Assembly: GCF_015680705.1 (NCBI RefSeq)
Contig: NZ_JADNYP010000008.1
Location: 124,001 to 188,000, forward strand
DNA from: Pseudomonas fulva
GTDB lineage: Bacteria > Pseudomonadota > Gammaproteobacteria > Pseudomonadales > Pseudomonadaceae
Direction: 5' to 3'
DNA: 64,000 bases
Shown here piece after piece: positions 27,342 through 36,553 of this stretch. The position numbers and the translations under genes were made by a program. The notes under the pieces are model-generated. The model was not told the origin of the DNA. It saw only the letters and a program-made list of their open reading frames with translations, and made no database searches. Numbering within the stretch: the first letter of the stretch is position 1; every line of letters begins with the position of its first letter.

Positions 27342-28388
27342 ATGTCCGCAGCTGCCGATGCCTGCCCAGTGCATCTTCCCTTCAAGGAGCTGGAAGTCCT
27401 GCTCAAGCGAATTTTCCAGCGCCACGGCTGCAGCCCCAAGGTCGCCGCGGTGCTTGCCGGCAATTGCGCCAGTGCGCAGCGCGACGGTGCCGACAGCCAT
27501 GGGGTATTCCGCATTCCAGGGTATGTATCGACCCTGGCCAGCGGCTGGGTCGATGCCCAGGCCGAGCCCAAGGTAGAGGATCTGGCTGCCGGCTTCCTGC
27601 GTGTGGATGCTGCTGGAGGTTTCGCCCAGCCAGCCCTGGAAGCGGCCCGTGAGGCGCTGGTCGACAAGGCCCGTACGGCCGGGGTCGCCGTGCTCGCCAT
27701 CCACAACTCGCATCACTTCGGTGCGCTCTGGCCGGATGTCGAGCCGTTCGCCGAGCAGGGGCTGGTGGCGTTGAGCGTGGTCAACAGCATGACCTGCGTG
27801 GTGCCACATGGAGCCCGCCAGCCGGTGTTCGGCACCAACCCCATCGCCTTCGCCGCGCCTTGCGCAGGAGGCGACCCCCTGGTCTTCGACATGGCTACCA
27901 GTGCGATGGCGCATGGCGATGTGCAGCTTGCAGCGCGCGATGGGCGCCAGCTACCCCCTGGCATCGGTGTCGACAGCGAAGGCCGGCCCACCCTGGATCC
28001 GCAGATGGTGCTGGAGGGCGGTGCCTTGCTGCCGTTCGGCGGGCACAAGGGCTCGGCCCTGTCGATGATGGTCGAGCTGCTGGCGGCAGCGCTGACCGGC
28101 GGGCACTTTTCCTGGGAGTTCGACTGGTCTTCGCATCCCGGAGCCAAGACGCCGTGGACCGGCCAGCTGTTGATCGTCATCGACCCGAGCAAGGCCGAAG
28201 GCAACCGCTTCGCCGAGCGCTGCCGGACGCTGGTCGAGCAGATGCGCGCCGCCGGCATCGATCGCCTGCCGGGCGAGCGGCGCCACCAGCGGCGGGCCGC
28301 GGCCGAGCGTGAAGGAGTCCGCATCGGCCGCGACGAATTGAGCGTGCTGCAAGCGCTGGCCGATCCTGCCGCCGGGCAGCAAGGCTGA
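27342..28388 (+). CDS. dpkA: Delta1-piperideine-2-carboxylate reductase (malate/L-lactate dehydrogenase family)
   Basis: 348 residues of the Ldh_2 family of NAD(P)H oxidoreductases with a non-Rossmann fold. GADSHGVFRIPGYVSTLASGW, AIHNSHHFGALWPDVEP and LLPFGGHKGSALSMMVELLAAALTG closely resemble P. putida DpkA as I recall it. That enzyme reduces Delta1-piperideine-2-carboxylate to L-pipecolate in D-lysine breakdown and also acts on Delta1-pyrroline-2-carboxylate. GAGGAG lies before the ATG. An aminotransferase gene follows 119 bases downstream, the same pairing known for dpkA and amaC. Confidence 0.88.
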   Translation: MSAAADACPVHLPFKELEVLLKRIFQRHGCSPKVAAVLAGNCASAQRDGADSHGVFRIPGYVSTLASGWVDAQAEPKVEDLAAGFLRVDAAGGFAQPALEAAREALVDKARTAGVAVLAIHNSHHFGALWPDVEPFAEQGLVALSVVNSMTCVVPHGARQPVFGTNPIAFAAPCAGGDPLVFDMATSAMAHGDVQLAARDGRQLPPGIGVDSEGRPTLDPQMVLEGGALLPFGGHKGSALSMMVELLAAALTGGHFSWEFDWSSHPGAKTPWTGQLLIVIDPSKAEGNRFAERCRTLVEQMRAAGIDRLPGERRHQRRAAAEREGVRIGRDELSVLQALADPAAGQQG

Positions 28389-28507
28389 GCGGCGGCGTGC
28401 GTGATCGCATGCGACAGCTTGCCAGCAGGTGATGTTCCTTTGCTGTCGCTGCAGGTATGCTCGCGACAGCCTTTTCCGAACTGTCCTGATCCAAGGAGCT
28501 GTGCGCT

Positions 28508-29698
28508 GTGTTCAAACATGTCGATGCCTATGCCGGCGATCCGATTCTTTCGCTGATGGAGACTTTCAAGGCGGACCCTCGTGCCGACAAGGTCAACCTG
28601 AGCATCGGACTCTATTACGACGCCGCCGGCGTGGTGCCGCAGATGGCGGCGGTGGGCGAGGCCGAACGGCAACTGGCCGACCAGCCTCACCAGGCCTCGC
28701 TGTACCTGCCCATGGAGGGCCTGGCCGTCTATCGCCAGGCCATCCAGGCGTTGCTGTTCGGTGCCGACCATCCTGCGGTGAGCGATGGCCGCATCGCCAC
28801 CGTGCAGACCGTCGGCGGCTCCGGCGCGCTCAAGGTGGGCGCGGACTTCCTCAAGCGCTACTTCCCCGAATCCGAAGTTTGGGTGAGCAATCCTACCTGG
28901 GACAACCATCGGGCGATCTTCGAGGGTGCCGGCTTCCAGGTACATGCCTATCCGTACTTCGATCCGGCCACTCGTGGCCTGGACTTCCCGGGTATGCTGG
29001 CCACCCTGCAGGGCCTGCCGGCGCGCAGTGTCGTGCTGCTCCATCCTTGCTGCCACAACCCGACCGGGGTGGACCTGCAGCGTGACCAGTGGCAGCAGGT
29101 GATCGAGGTGGTCAAGGCGCGCGAGCTGATTCCGTTCCTCGACATTGCCTACCAGGGGTTCGGCGAAGGCCTGATCGAGGATGCCTACGCCATTCGCGAG
29201 ATGGCCCGGGCTGGCTTGCCATGCCTGGTGAGCAATTCGTTCTCGAAGATCTTCTCCCTGTATGGCGAACGGGTAGGGGGGCTGTCGGTGGTCAGCGATG
29301 ATGCCGCCACCGCGCAAAGCGTGCTCGGCCAACTCAAGGCGACGGTCCGCCGCAACTATTCCAGCCCGCCCAGCCACGGCGCCCAGCTGGTCGCCGCGGT
29401 GCTGTCCGACGGTGCGCTCGCGGCCCAGTGGCAGGCGGAGGTGGAAGGCATGCGCAAGCGCATCCTGGAGATGCGTCAAGGCCTGGTCGAGGCCCTGGCC
29501 CAGCTGTTGCCCGGCGAGGATTTCCAGTACCTGCTGCGCCAACGCGGCATGTTCAGCTACACCGGCTTTAGCGTCGAACAGGTGCGGCGCCTGCGCGACG
29601 AGTTCGGTGTCTACCTGATCGACAGTGGCCGGGTCTGCATGGCCGGCCTGCGCCCGGACAACCTGCAGCGCGTCGCCCAGGCCTTCGCTGCTGTCTGA
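28508..29698 (+). CDS. amaC: Aromatic/D-lysine aminotransferase, class I PLP enzyme (AmaC/TyrB-like)
   Basis: 396 residues. The PLP lysine is Lys247 in [20 protein letters not shown], with the usual [11 protein letters not shown] and [11 protein letters not shown] blocks of aspartate/aromatic aminotransferases. In P. putida the homologous gene next to dpkA is reported to transaminate D-lysine to the keto acid that cyclises to Delta1-piperideine-2-carboxylate, DpkA's substrate. The GTG at 28508 is preceded by AAGGAG at nine bases. The enzyme may also serve as a general aromatic aminotransferase (TyrB-like); sequence alone does not separate the two roles. Confidence 0.87.
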   Translation: MFKHVDAYAGDPILSLMETFKADPRADKVNLSIGLYYDAAGVVPQMAAVGEAERQLADQPHQASLYLPMEGLAVYRQAIQALLFGADHPAVSDGRIATVQTVGGSGALKVGADFLKRYFPESEVWVSNPTWDNHRAIFEGAGFQVHAYPYFDPATRGLDFPGMLATLQGLPARSVVLLHPCCHNPTGVDLQRDQWQQVIEVVKARELIPFLDIAYQGFGEGLIEDAYAIREMARAGLPCLVSNSFSKIFSLYGERVGGLSVVSDDAATAQSVLGQLKATVRRNYSSPPSHGAQLVAAVLSDGALAAQWQAEVEGMRKRILEMRQGLVEALAQLLPGEDFQYLLRQRGMFSYTGFSVEQVRRLRDEFGVYLIDSGRVCMAGLRPDNLQRVAQAFAAV

Positions 29699-29774
29699 AA
29701 GCCGCGAGCGGCAAGCTGAACCGTGTTGTCGCAAGACTGCCGCAACGTCACGATCAGCTTGTAGCTTGCGGCTT
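29699..29774. repeat. Intergenic inverted repeat of the GGCAAGC family
   Basis: 21-bp arms (29699-29719 and 29754-29774) match at 18 of 21 positions when folded. They begin at the aminotransferase stop codon, so they may form a transcript-end hairpin. Similar arms occur in other gaps of this window. Confidence 0.65.
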
Positions 29775-29879
29775 CGAGCTGTCGAGCGCACAATCGCGCC
29801 CCTCTTTTTTGGTTGGGGTGCGTGTCGCTTGCCGGGCGCCCTCGACGTGATGCGAACTTGCGAGCGGAGTTGCACCTGG

Positions 29880-31169
29880 ATGAACGAGCGGGCCCCTGGC
29901 GTCGAAGGACGCCTCGAATCGAACCCAGTCGCCCTTGGCAGCTGGAGTCGCCATGACACCACCTGGATGCTGGGGCTGTTCGGCACGGCCATTGGCGCCG
30001 GAACGCTGTTCCTGCCCATCAATGCCGGCCTGGGTGGTTTCTGGCCCCTGCTGATCCTCGCGATGCTGGCGTTCCCGATGACCTACTACGCCCACCGTGG
30101 GTTGACCCGTTTCGTGCTGTCCGGCCGTGAGGCAGGCGATATCACCGAGGTGGTCGAGGAACACTTCGGCCTCAAGGCCGGCGCGCTGATCACGGTCCTG
30201 TACTTCTTCGCGATCTTTCCGATCCTGCTGATCTACAGCGTCGCGCTGACCAACACGGTGAGCAGCTTCATGGAGCATCAGCTGCACATGGCTGCGCCAC
30301 CCCGGGTCGCGTTGTCGTTCGTGCTGATCCTCGGCCTGCTGGCGATCGTTCGTTGCGGTGAACAGGCCACGGTGAAAGTCATGAGCCTGCTGGTCTACCC
30401 CTTCATCGTCGCCTTGGCCTTGCTCGCCCTGTACCTGATCCCACATTGGAACGGCGGTATCCTCGACAGCGCGGGCCAGCTGCCATCGGGGACGGCATTC
30501 CTGCATACCCTGTGGCTGGCGATCCCGGTCATGGTCTTCTCGTTCAACCACTCGCCGATCATTTCCGCCTTCGCGGTCGACCAGAAGCGCCGGCATGGCC
30601 AGCACGCCGACGAGCGCAGCGGACAGATCCTCGCCCGCGCCCATTTGCTGATGGTCGCCATGGTGATGTTCTTCGTGTTCAGCTGCGTGCTGACCCTCGA
30701 CAGCGCACAGCTGGCCGAGGCCAAGGCGCAGAACCTGTCGATCCTGTCCTACCTGGCCAACCATTTCAGCAATCCGAGCATCGCCTTCGCGGCCCCGCTG
30801 ATCGCCTTCGTGGCCATCGCCAAGTCGTTCCTCGGCCATTACATCGGCGCCAGCGAAGGCCTCAAGGGCATCATCGCCAAGACGGGGCTGCGCCCAGGCG
30901 CCAAGGCACTCGATCGCACGGTGGCAGCGTTGATGCTGGTGGTCTGCTGGATCGTCGCCACGCTCAACCCGAGCATCCTGTCGATGATCGAGTCCTTCGG
31001 CGGCCCGATCATCGCGGCGCTGCTGTTCCTGATGCCGATGTATGCCATCCGTCGCGTGCCATCGATGCGCAAGTACAGCGGCGCCTTGTCGAACCTGTTC
31101 GTCGTGGTGGTCGGCCTGGTGGCGATGTCCTCGGTGCTCTATTCGGTCATCGGCGGCCTGCTTGGCTGA
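29880..31169 (+). CDS. Amino acid permease, hydroxy/aromatic amino acid (HAAAP/SdaC) family
   Basis: 429 residues with about 11 membrane segments. WMLGLFGTAIGAGTLFLPI at the first helix, MVFSFNHSPIISAFAVDQK in the middle and KSFLGHYIGASEG later are marks of the HAAAP family (serine, threonine or aromatic amino acid:proton symporters). The ATG at 29880 has GGAG ten bases upstream; an in-frame ATG ten codons earlier lacks one. It follows dpkA and amaC with a repeat between, so a role in lysine or aromatic amino acid uptake is possible but unproven. Confidence 0.88.
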   Translation: MNERAPGVEGRLESNPVALGSWSRHDTTWMLGLFGTAIGAGTLFLPINAGLGGFWPLLILAMLAFPMTYYAHRGLTRFVLSGREAGDITEVVEEHFGLKAGALITVLYFFAIFPILLIYSVALTNTVSSFMEHQLHMAAPPRVALSFVLILGLLAIVRCGEQATVKVMSLLVYPFIVALALLALYLIPHWNGGILDSAGQLPSGTAFLHTLWLAIPVMVFSFNHSPIISAFAVDQKRRHGQHADERSGQILARAHLLMVAMVMFFVFSCVLTLDSAQLAEAKAQNLSILSYLANHFSNPSIAFAAPLIAFVAIAKSFLGHYIGASEGLKGIIAKTGLRPGAKALDRTVAALMLVVCWIVATLNPSILSMIESFGGPIIAALLFLMPMYAIRRVPSMRKYSGALSNLFVVVVGLVAMSSVLYSVIGGLLG

Positions 31170-31343
31170 GTCGCCGCGCCGGCCGTGCACGCCTCGTGCT
31201 CAGGACGGGCATGTCTGCGCCGGTGGCAAGGCAAGTTGCGCGCCGAAGCGCCTGGCTACAAAGAATTCCTGCCCAAGGCATGGGCACTCGGTGCCCTTCA
31301 TGCTTAACTTTCGCTCCTTTCCACTGCATACAAGGATCCGCTC

Positions 31344-31844
31344 ATGACTCAAGTGACTCTCAAAGGCAATCCAGTCCAGGTCAACGGGCAACTGCCTCAA
31401 GTCGGCGCCCAGGCCCCCGGGTTCACCCTGGTTGGCGAAGGCCTTGCCAACAAGTCGCTGCAGGACTTTGCCGGCAAGTTCAAGGTGTTGAACATCTTCC
31501 CGAGCGTCGACACCCCGACCTGCGCGACCTCGGTTCGCACGTTCAATGCCCAGGCCAACGAGCTGGCCGATACCGTGGTGCTGTGCATCTCCGCCGACCT
31601 GCCGTTCGCCCAGGCGCGCTTCTGCGGCGCCGAAGGGCTGGACAGGGTCCAGAGCCTGTCGACCTTCCGTGATCGCCAGTTCCTGGAAAACTACGGCGTG
31701 GCGATTGCCGACGGTCCGCTGGCCGGCCTGGCTGCTCGCGCGGTCGTTGTACTGGATAAGCAGGACAAGGTCCTCTATAGCGAGCTGGTTGGCGAGATCG
31801 CCAACGAACCGAACTATGAGGCCGCGCTGAAGGTCCTCAAGTAG
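31344..31844 (+). CDS. tpx: Thiol peroxidase (2-Cys peroxiredoxin Tpx)
   Basis: 166 residues. The peroxidatic cysteine is Cys60 in [16 protein letters not shown] and the resolving cysteine is Cys94 in ARFCGAEG, matching the Cys61/Cys95 arrangement of E. coli Tpx. The protein reduces hydrogen and alkyl peroxides using thioredoxin. AAGGA precedes the ATG by seven bases. A clear terminator follows 55 bases after the stop, so it is a single-gene unit. Confidence 0.96.
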   Translation: MTQVTLKGNPVQVNGQLPQVGAQAPGFTLVGEGLANKSLQDFAGKFKVLNIFPSVDTPTCATSVRTFNAQANELADTVVLCISADLPFAQARFCGAEGLDRVQSLSTFRDRQFLENYGVAIADGPLAGLAARAVVVLDKQDKVLYSELVGEIANEPNYEAALKVLK

Positions 31845-31899
31845 CCCACCGGGCGGCTTCTGGCGTATCGCTTCGGCACCTCGACGCATCGAAAGCGGC

Positions 31900-31933
31900 A
31901 ACGGCCTGGCTCTAGTCCAGGCCGTTTTCGTTT
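31900..31933 (+). terminator. Intrinsic terminator after tpx
   Basis: A perfect 10-bp GC-rich stem (31900-31909 with 31917-31926) and a seven-base loop are followed by TTCGTTT. Confidence 0.85.
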
Positions 31934-32059
31934 GAGGCTCATCGTCTTGCCGGCGCAGGCCAAGGTAAAACCAGCGTAAAGGCGCTTTGCTAATGCGCCA
32001 CGAGTGCTTATCGTTCAGCCACTTCCTGTCGTCATCCTCGAACAAGGTTCGTTCAATCC

Positions 32060-33322
32060 ATGCAATCCTCCGTTTCCCGCTCTCCTCGTCGCTGGCTGTT
32101 CGGCCTGCTGATCCTCCTGCTGGTCGTCGTGCTGGCCTGGTGGCTGTGGCCGGCTTCGTCGGCACGCCAGGATGCCGGCGCGGCGGGAGGTGGCCGGCCA
32201 GGCTTCGGTGCTTCCACCGACCCGGTCCCGGTGCGCGTCGAGCCGGCCAAGATCGCTGACTTCCCGCTCTACTACAAGGCGCTGGGCACGGTCACCGCGA
32301 CCAATACGGTCAATGTGCGTAGCCGCGTATCCGGGGAGCTGGTCAAGGTGCATTTCAAGGAGGGGCAGCGGGTCAAGGCGGGCGACCTGCTTGCGGAAAT
32401 CGATCCACGCTCCTATCGCATCGCCTTGCAGCAGGCCGAGGGCACCCTGGCGCAGAACCAGGCCCAGCTGAAGAACGCCCAGGTCGACCTGGCCCGCTAC
32501 AAGGGCTTGTATGCCGAGGACAGCATCGCCAAGCAGACCCTGGACACGGCCGAGGCGCTGGTGGCCCAGTACCGAGGCACGGTGATGACCAACCAGGCCG
32601 CCGTCAACGATGCTCGCCTGAACCTGGAGTTCACCCAGATTCGCGCGCCTATCAGCGGTCGCGTCGGCTTGCGCCAGCTGGACCTTGGCAACCTGGTCTC
32701 GGCCAATGACACCACAGCCCTGGCCGTGATCACCCAGACCGAGCCGATCAGCGTCGCCTTCACCTTGCCCGAAACCGAGCTGGCCACCGTGCTGGAGCGT
32801 TACCGCGGCGGGGCGGCGCTGTCCGTCGAAGCCTGGGACCGCGGCGACCGCCAGCTACAGGCCACCGGTGTGCTTGCCAGCCTCGACAACCAGATCGACA
32901 CCACCACCGGCACGCTCAAGTTCAAGGCGCGCTTCGAGAACCAGGACGAAGCGCTGTTCCCTAACCAATTCGTCAACGTCCGCTTGCTCGCCGATACCCT
33001 CAAGCAGGTGGTGACCGCCCCGGCCGCCGCCATCCAGTTCGGCAACGAGGGTACCTTCGCCTATGTGGTGACCGCCGAGAACAAGGTCGGCATCCGCAAG
33101 CTCAAGGTCGGACCGAGCGACGGCGAGCGCAGCGTCATTCTCGAAGGCCTGGCCGCTGGCGATCGCCTGGTGCTCGAAGGCACCGACCGCTTGCGCGAGG
33201 GCTCGCTGGTCGAAGTGGTCGAAGACAGCTCGCAGGTACCGACCACGCCCGGACAGCACCTGCAAGGCCAGGACGGCAAGGGCGGCACTGACACCGGTAC
33301 GGCAGGCAAGGCGGGCGCATGA
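32060..33322 (+). CDS. muxA: RND efflux periplasmic adaptor MuxA (MdtA-like)
   Basis: 420 residues. A single N-terminal membrane anchor ([20 protein letters not shown]) precedes a membrane-fusion protein: lipoyl-like half motif [36 protein letters not shown] in pieces, a coiled-coil hairpin around [18 protein letters not shown], the second half lipoyl motif [20 protein letters not shown], and a beta-barrel. It links inner-membrane MuxBC to OpmB. It overlaps muxB by four bases. Pumps of this kind export antibiotics such as novobiocin and aztreonam in P. aeruginosa. Confidence 0.93.
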   Translation: MQSSVSRSPRRWLFGLLILLLVVVLAWWLWPASSARQDAGAAGGGRPGFGASTDPVPVRVEPAKIADFPLYYKALGTVTATNTVNVRSRVSGELVKVHFKEGQRVKAGDLLAEIDPRSYRIALQQAEGTLAQNQAQLKNAQVDLARYKGLYAEDSIAKQTLDTAEALVAQYRGTVMTNQAAVNDARLNLEFTQIRAPISGRVGLRQLDLGNLVSANDTTALAVITQTEPISVAFTLPETELATVLERYRGGAALSVEAWDRGDRQLQATGVLASLDNQIDTTTGTLKFKARFENQDEALFPNQFVNVRLLADTLKQVVTAPAAAIQFGNEGTFAYVVTAENKVGIRKLKVGPSDGERSVILEGLAAGDRLVLEGTDRLREGSLVEVVEDSSQVPTTPGQHLQGQDGKGGTDTGTAGKAGA

Positions 33323-36300
33323 ACCTGTCACGACTGTTCATCCTTCGCCCGGTCGCTACCACGCTGAGCATGCTGGCGATCGTCCTCGCCGGGCTGATCG
33401 CCTACAAGCTGCTGCCAGTATCGGCGCTGCCGCAGGTCGACTATCCGACCATCCGGGTCATGACCCTCTATCCTGGCGCCAGCCCTGAGGTGATGACCAG
33501 CGCTGTCACCGCGCCGCTGGAGCGCCAATTCGGCCAGATGCCCGGGCTCACCCAGATGGCCTCGACCAGCTCCGGCGGGGCCTCGGTGCTGACCTTGCGG
33601 TTCAGTCTGGACATGAACATGGACGTGGCCGAGCAGCAGGTACAGGCGGCGATCAACGCGGCCAGCAACCTGCTGCCAAGCGACCTGCCGGCGCCCCCGG
33701 TGTACAACAAGGTCAATCCCGCCGATACGCCTGTGCTGACCCTCGCCATTTCCTCCAGGACCATGCCGTTGCCCAAGCTCAACGACCTGGTCGATACGCG
33801 CGTGGCGCAGAGGATCGCCCAGATCAGCGGTGTCGGCATGGTCAGCATCGCCGGCGGGCAGCGCCAGGCCGTGCGGATCAAGGTCAACGTCGACGCGCTG
33901 GCCGCGGCGGGGCTCAACCTGGAGGACGTGCGCACGCTGATCGGTGCCTCCAACGTCAACCAGCCCAAGGGCAACTTCGACGGCCCGACCCGGGTCTCGA
34001 TGCTCGATGCCAACGACCAGCTGCGTTCTCCCGAGGAATATGCCAATCTCATCCTCGCCTACAACGAAGGCGCGCCGCTGCGCCTGAAGGACGTCGCCGA
34101 GATCGTCGACGGCGCCGAAAACGAGCGCCTGGCCGCCTGGGCCAACGAGAACCAGGCCGTGCTGCTGAACATCCAGCGCCAGCCTGGCGCTAACGTGATC
34201 GAAGTGGTCGACCTGATCAAGCGGATGCTGCCGTCGATCACCGACAACCTGCCGGCCGGCCTCGACGTCATGGTCCTGACCGACCGTACCCAGACCATCC
34301 GTGCCGCGGTCAAGGACGTCCAGCACGAGTTGCTGATCGCCATCGCGCTGGTGGTGATGGTGACCTTCCTGTTCCTCCGGCGCCTGAGCGCCACGCTCAT
34401 TCCGTCGATCGCGGTACCGTTGTCGCTGATCGGCACCTTCGGCGTGATGTACCTGGCGGGCTTCTCCATCAACAACCTCACCCTGATGGCCCTGACCATC
34501 GCCACCGGCTTCGTGGTCGACGATGCCATCGTCATGCTGGAGAACATTTCCCGGCACATCGAGGAGGGCGAGACGCCCTTGCAGGCCGCGCTCAAGGGCG
34601 CCAGGCAGATCGGCTTCACCCTGATCTCGCTGACCTTCTCGCTGATCGCCGTGCTCATCCCGCTGCTGTTCATGGCCGACGTGGTGGGGCGGCTGTTCCG
34701 CGAGTTCGCCATCACCCTGGCGGTGGCGATCCTCATATCGCTGGTGGTCTCGCTGACCTTGACGCCGATGATGTGCGCGCGCCTGCTCAAGCGTGAACCG
34801 AGGGAGGAGCAGCAGGGGCGTTTCTACCGCGCCAGCGGGGCCTGGATCGACTGGCTCGTCCACCACTACGGTCGTGGCCTGACCTGGGTGCTGCGCCACC
34901 AGCCGCTGACCCTGCTGGTCGCGGTGGGCAGTCTGGTACTGACGGTGTTTCTCTACCTGGTCGTGCCCAAGGGGTTCTTCCCGGTGCAGGACACCGGCGT
35001 GATCCAGGGGATTTCCGAGGCGCCCCAGGCAACCTCGTTCGCCGCCATGAGCGAGCGTCAGCAGGCCTTGACCAAGGTGATCCTGCAGGACCCGGCGGTG
35101 CAGAGCCTGTCATCGTACATCGGCGTGGATGGCGACAACGCCACGCTCAACAGCGGCCGCCTGCTGATCAACCTCAAGCCGCACGGCGAGCGGGACGTCA
35201 CTGCCAGCGAAGTGATCGCCCGGCTGCAACCGCAGCTCGATCGCCTGCTGGGGATCCGCCTGTTCATGCAACCCGTGCAGGATCTGAGCATCGAGGACCG
35301 GGTCAGTCGGACCCAGTACCAGTTCAGCCTGTCCTCGCCTGACGCCGACCTGCTGGCCCAGTGGAGCGGCAAGCTGGTCCAGGCCCTGCAGCAGCGTCCT
35401 GAGCTGACCGACGTCGCCAGCGATTTACAGGACAAGGGCCTGCAGGTCTACCTGGTGATCGACCGGGACGCAGCCAGTCGCCTGGGCATCAACGTCTCGC
35501 AGATCACCAACGCGCTCTACGACGGTTTCGGCCAGCGGCAGATCTCGACCATCTACACCCAGGCCAGCCAATACCGTGTAGTGCTGCAGTCGCGCGATGG
35601 CGGTAGCATCGGGCCACAGGCGCTGGAGCAGATCCACGTCAAGGCCAGCGACGGTGGCCAAGTGCGTCTGTCGGCCTTGGCCCGCGTCGAGCAGCGCCAG
35701 GCGCAACTGGCGATTTCCCACATCGGCCAGTTCCCGGCGGTGATGATGTCGTTCAACCTGGCGTCCGGGGTGTCGCTGGGCGAAGCGGTCAAGGTGATCG
35801 AGCAGGTGCAGCAGCAGATCGGCATGCCGCTTGGCGTGCAGACACGCTTCCAGGGCGCCGCCGAAGCCTTCCAGGCGTCGCTGTCGAGCACCTTGCTGCT
35901 GATCCTTGCCGCCGTGGTGACCATGTACATCGTGCTCGGCGTGCTCTACGAGAGCTACATCCATCCGGTGACCATCCTCTCGACGCTGCCTTCGGCTGCC
36001 GTCGGCGCCTTGCTGGCGCTGATCCTCAGTGGCAACGACCTTGGCATGATCGCCATCATCGGCATCATCCTGCTGATCGGCATCGTCAAGAAGAACGCCA
36101 TCATGATGATCGACTTCGCCCTGGAGGCCGAACGCAACCAGGGCATGGCGCCGGAGGCGGCGATCTTCCAGGCTGCGCTGCTGCGCTTCCGGCCGATCCT
36201 GATGACCACCCTGGCTGCCCTGTTCGGTGCCGTGCCGCTGATGCTGGCTACAGGCTCGGGCGCCGAGCTGCGCCAGCCACTGGGGCTGGTGATGGTTGGC

Positions 36301-36414
36301 GGGTTGCTGGTCAGCCAGGTGCTGACGCTGTTCACCACGCCGGTCATCTATCTGTATTTCGATCGCCTTTCACGGCGTTTCGGCAAGCAGCGCTTGGCGC
36401 AGGAGCCGCTATGA
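33319..36414 (+). CDS. muxB: RND efflux inner membrane transporter MuxB (MdtB-like)
   Basis: 1031 residues, normal for HAE1-family RND pumps. It starts [23 protein letters not shown]. The proton-relay segment in the fourth helix shows [22 protein letters not shown] with paired Asp residues, and a repeat of the domain begins near residue 520. The pump cycles protons inward and drugs outward. Two different RND subunits (MuxB and MuxC) work together in this subclass, as in MdtBC. A 139-base gap with an inverted repeat separates it from muxC. Confidence 0.95.
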   Translation: MNLSRLFILRPVATTLSMLAIVLAGLIAYKLLPVSALPQVDYPTIRVMTLYPGASPEVMTSAVTAPLERQFGQMPGLTQMASTSSGGASVLTLRFSLDMNMDVAEQQVQAAINAASNLLPSDLPAPPVYNKVNPADTPVLTLAISSRTMPLPKLNDLVDTRVAQRIAQISGVGMVSIAGGQRQAVRIKVNVDALAAAGLNLEDVRTLIGASNVNQPKGNFDGPTRVSMLDANDQLRSPEEYANLILAYNEGAPLRLKDVAEIVDGAENERLAAWANENQAVLLNIQRQPGANVIEVVDLIKRMLPSITDNLPAGLDVMVLTDRTQTIRAAVKDVQHELLIAIALVVMVTFLFLRRLSATLIPSIAVPLSLIGTFGVMYLAGFSINNLTLMALTIATGFVVDDAIVMLENISRHIEEGETPLQAALKGARQIGFTLISLTFSLIAVLIPLLFMADVVGRLFREFAITLAVAILISLVVSLTLTPMMCARLLKREPREEQQGRFYRASGAWIDWLVHHYGRGLTWVLRHQPLTLLVAVGSLVLTVFLYLVVPKGFFPVQDTGVIQGISEAPQATSFAAMSERQQALTKVILQDPAVQSLSSYIGVDGDNATLNSGRLLINLKPHGERDVTASEVIARLQPQLDRLLGIRLFMQPVQDLSIEDRVSRTQYQFSLSSPDADLLAQWSGKLVQALQQRPELTDVASDLQDKGLQVYLVIDRDAASRLGINVSQITNALYDGFGQRQISTIYTQASQYRVVLQSRDGGSIGPQALEQIHVKASDGGQVRLSALARVEQRQAQLAISHIGQFPAVMMSFNLASGVSLGEAVKVIEQVQQQIGMPLGVQTRFQGAAEAFQASLSSTLLLILAAVVTMYIVLGVLYESYIHPVTILSTLPSAAVGALLALILSGNDLGMIAIIGIILLIGIVKKNAIMMIDFALEAERNQGMAPEAAIFQAALLRFRPILMTTLAALFGAVPLMLATGSGAELRQPLGLVMVGGLLVSQVLTLFTTPVIYLYFDRLSRRFGKQRLAQEPL

Positions 36415-36423
36415 GCCGGACCT

Positions 36424-36546
36424 CGAGCGGCAAGCTGCAAGCGGCACGCTGCCGGTGGCGCAGTGGGGGGCGCGGGGCGGGGCGGCGGTGGGCCGTGGTG
36501 TGCCGCCATCCAGCTGTCGCTGGCAGTTCGCCGCTTGCCGCGGGGA
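36424..36546. repeat. Intergenic inverted repeat between muxB and muxC
   Basis: The left part (36424-36446) has GAGCGGCAAGCTGCAAGCGG and the right part (36528-36546) has GCCGCTTGCCGC. They share an 11-base complementary core and belong to the GGCAAGC repeat family. The position inside an otherwise overlapping operon is unusual. The high-GC middle is not coding. Confidence 0.5.
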
Positions 36547-36553
36547 GCTGCTC

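Noticed and set aside
27713-30022. 769-codon open frame on the minus strand
   Set aside because: It runs opposite dpkA and amaC, which have clear family motifs and ribosome binding sites. Its translation has no domain and reflects GC-rich codon structure.
29754-31190. 478-codon open frame on the minus strand
   Set aside because: It is antisense to the HAAAP permease. The product is rich in His, Gln and Arg, typical of antisense of membrane protein genes.
36455-36553. Upstream extension of muxC
   Set aside because: The region is repeat DNA, and the conserved RND N-terminus begins at 36554.
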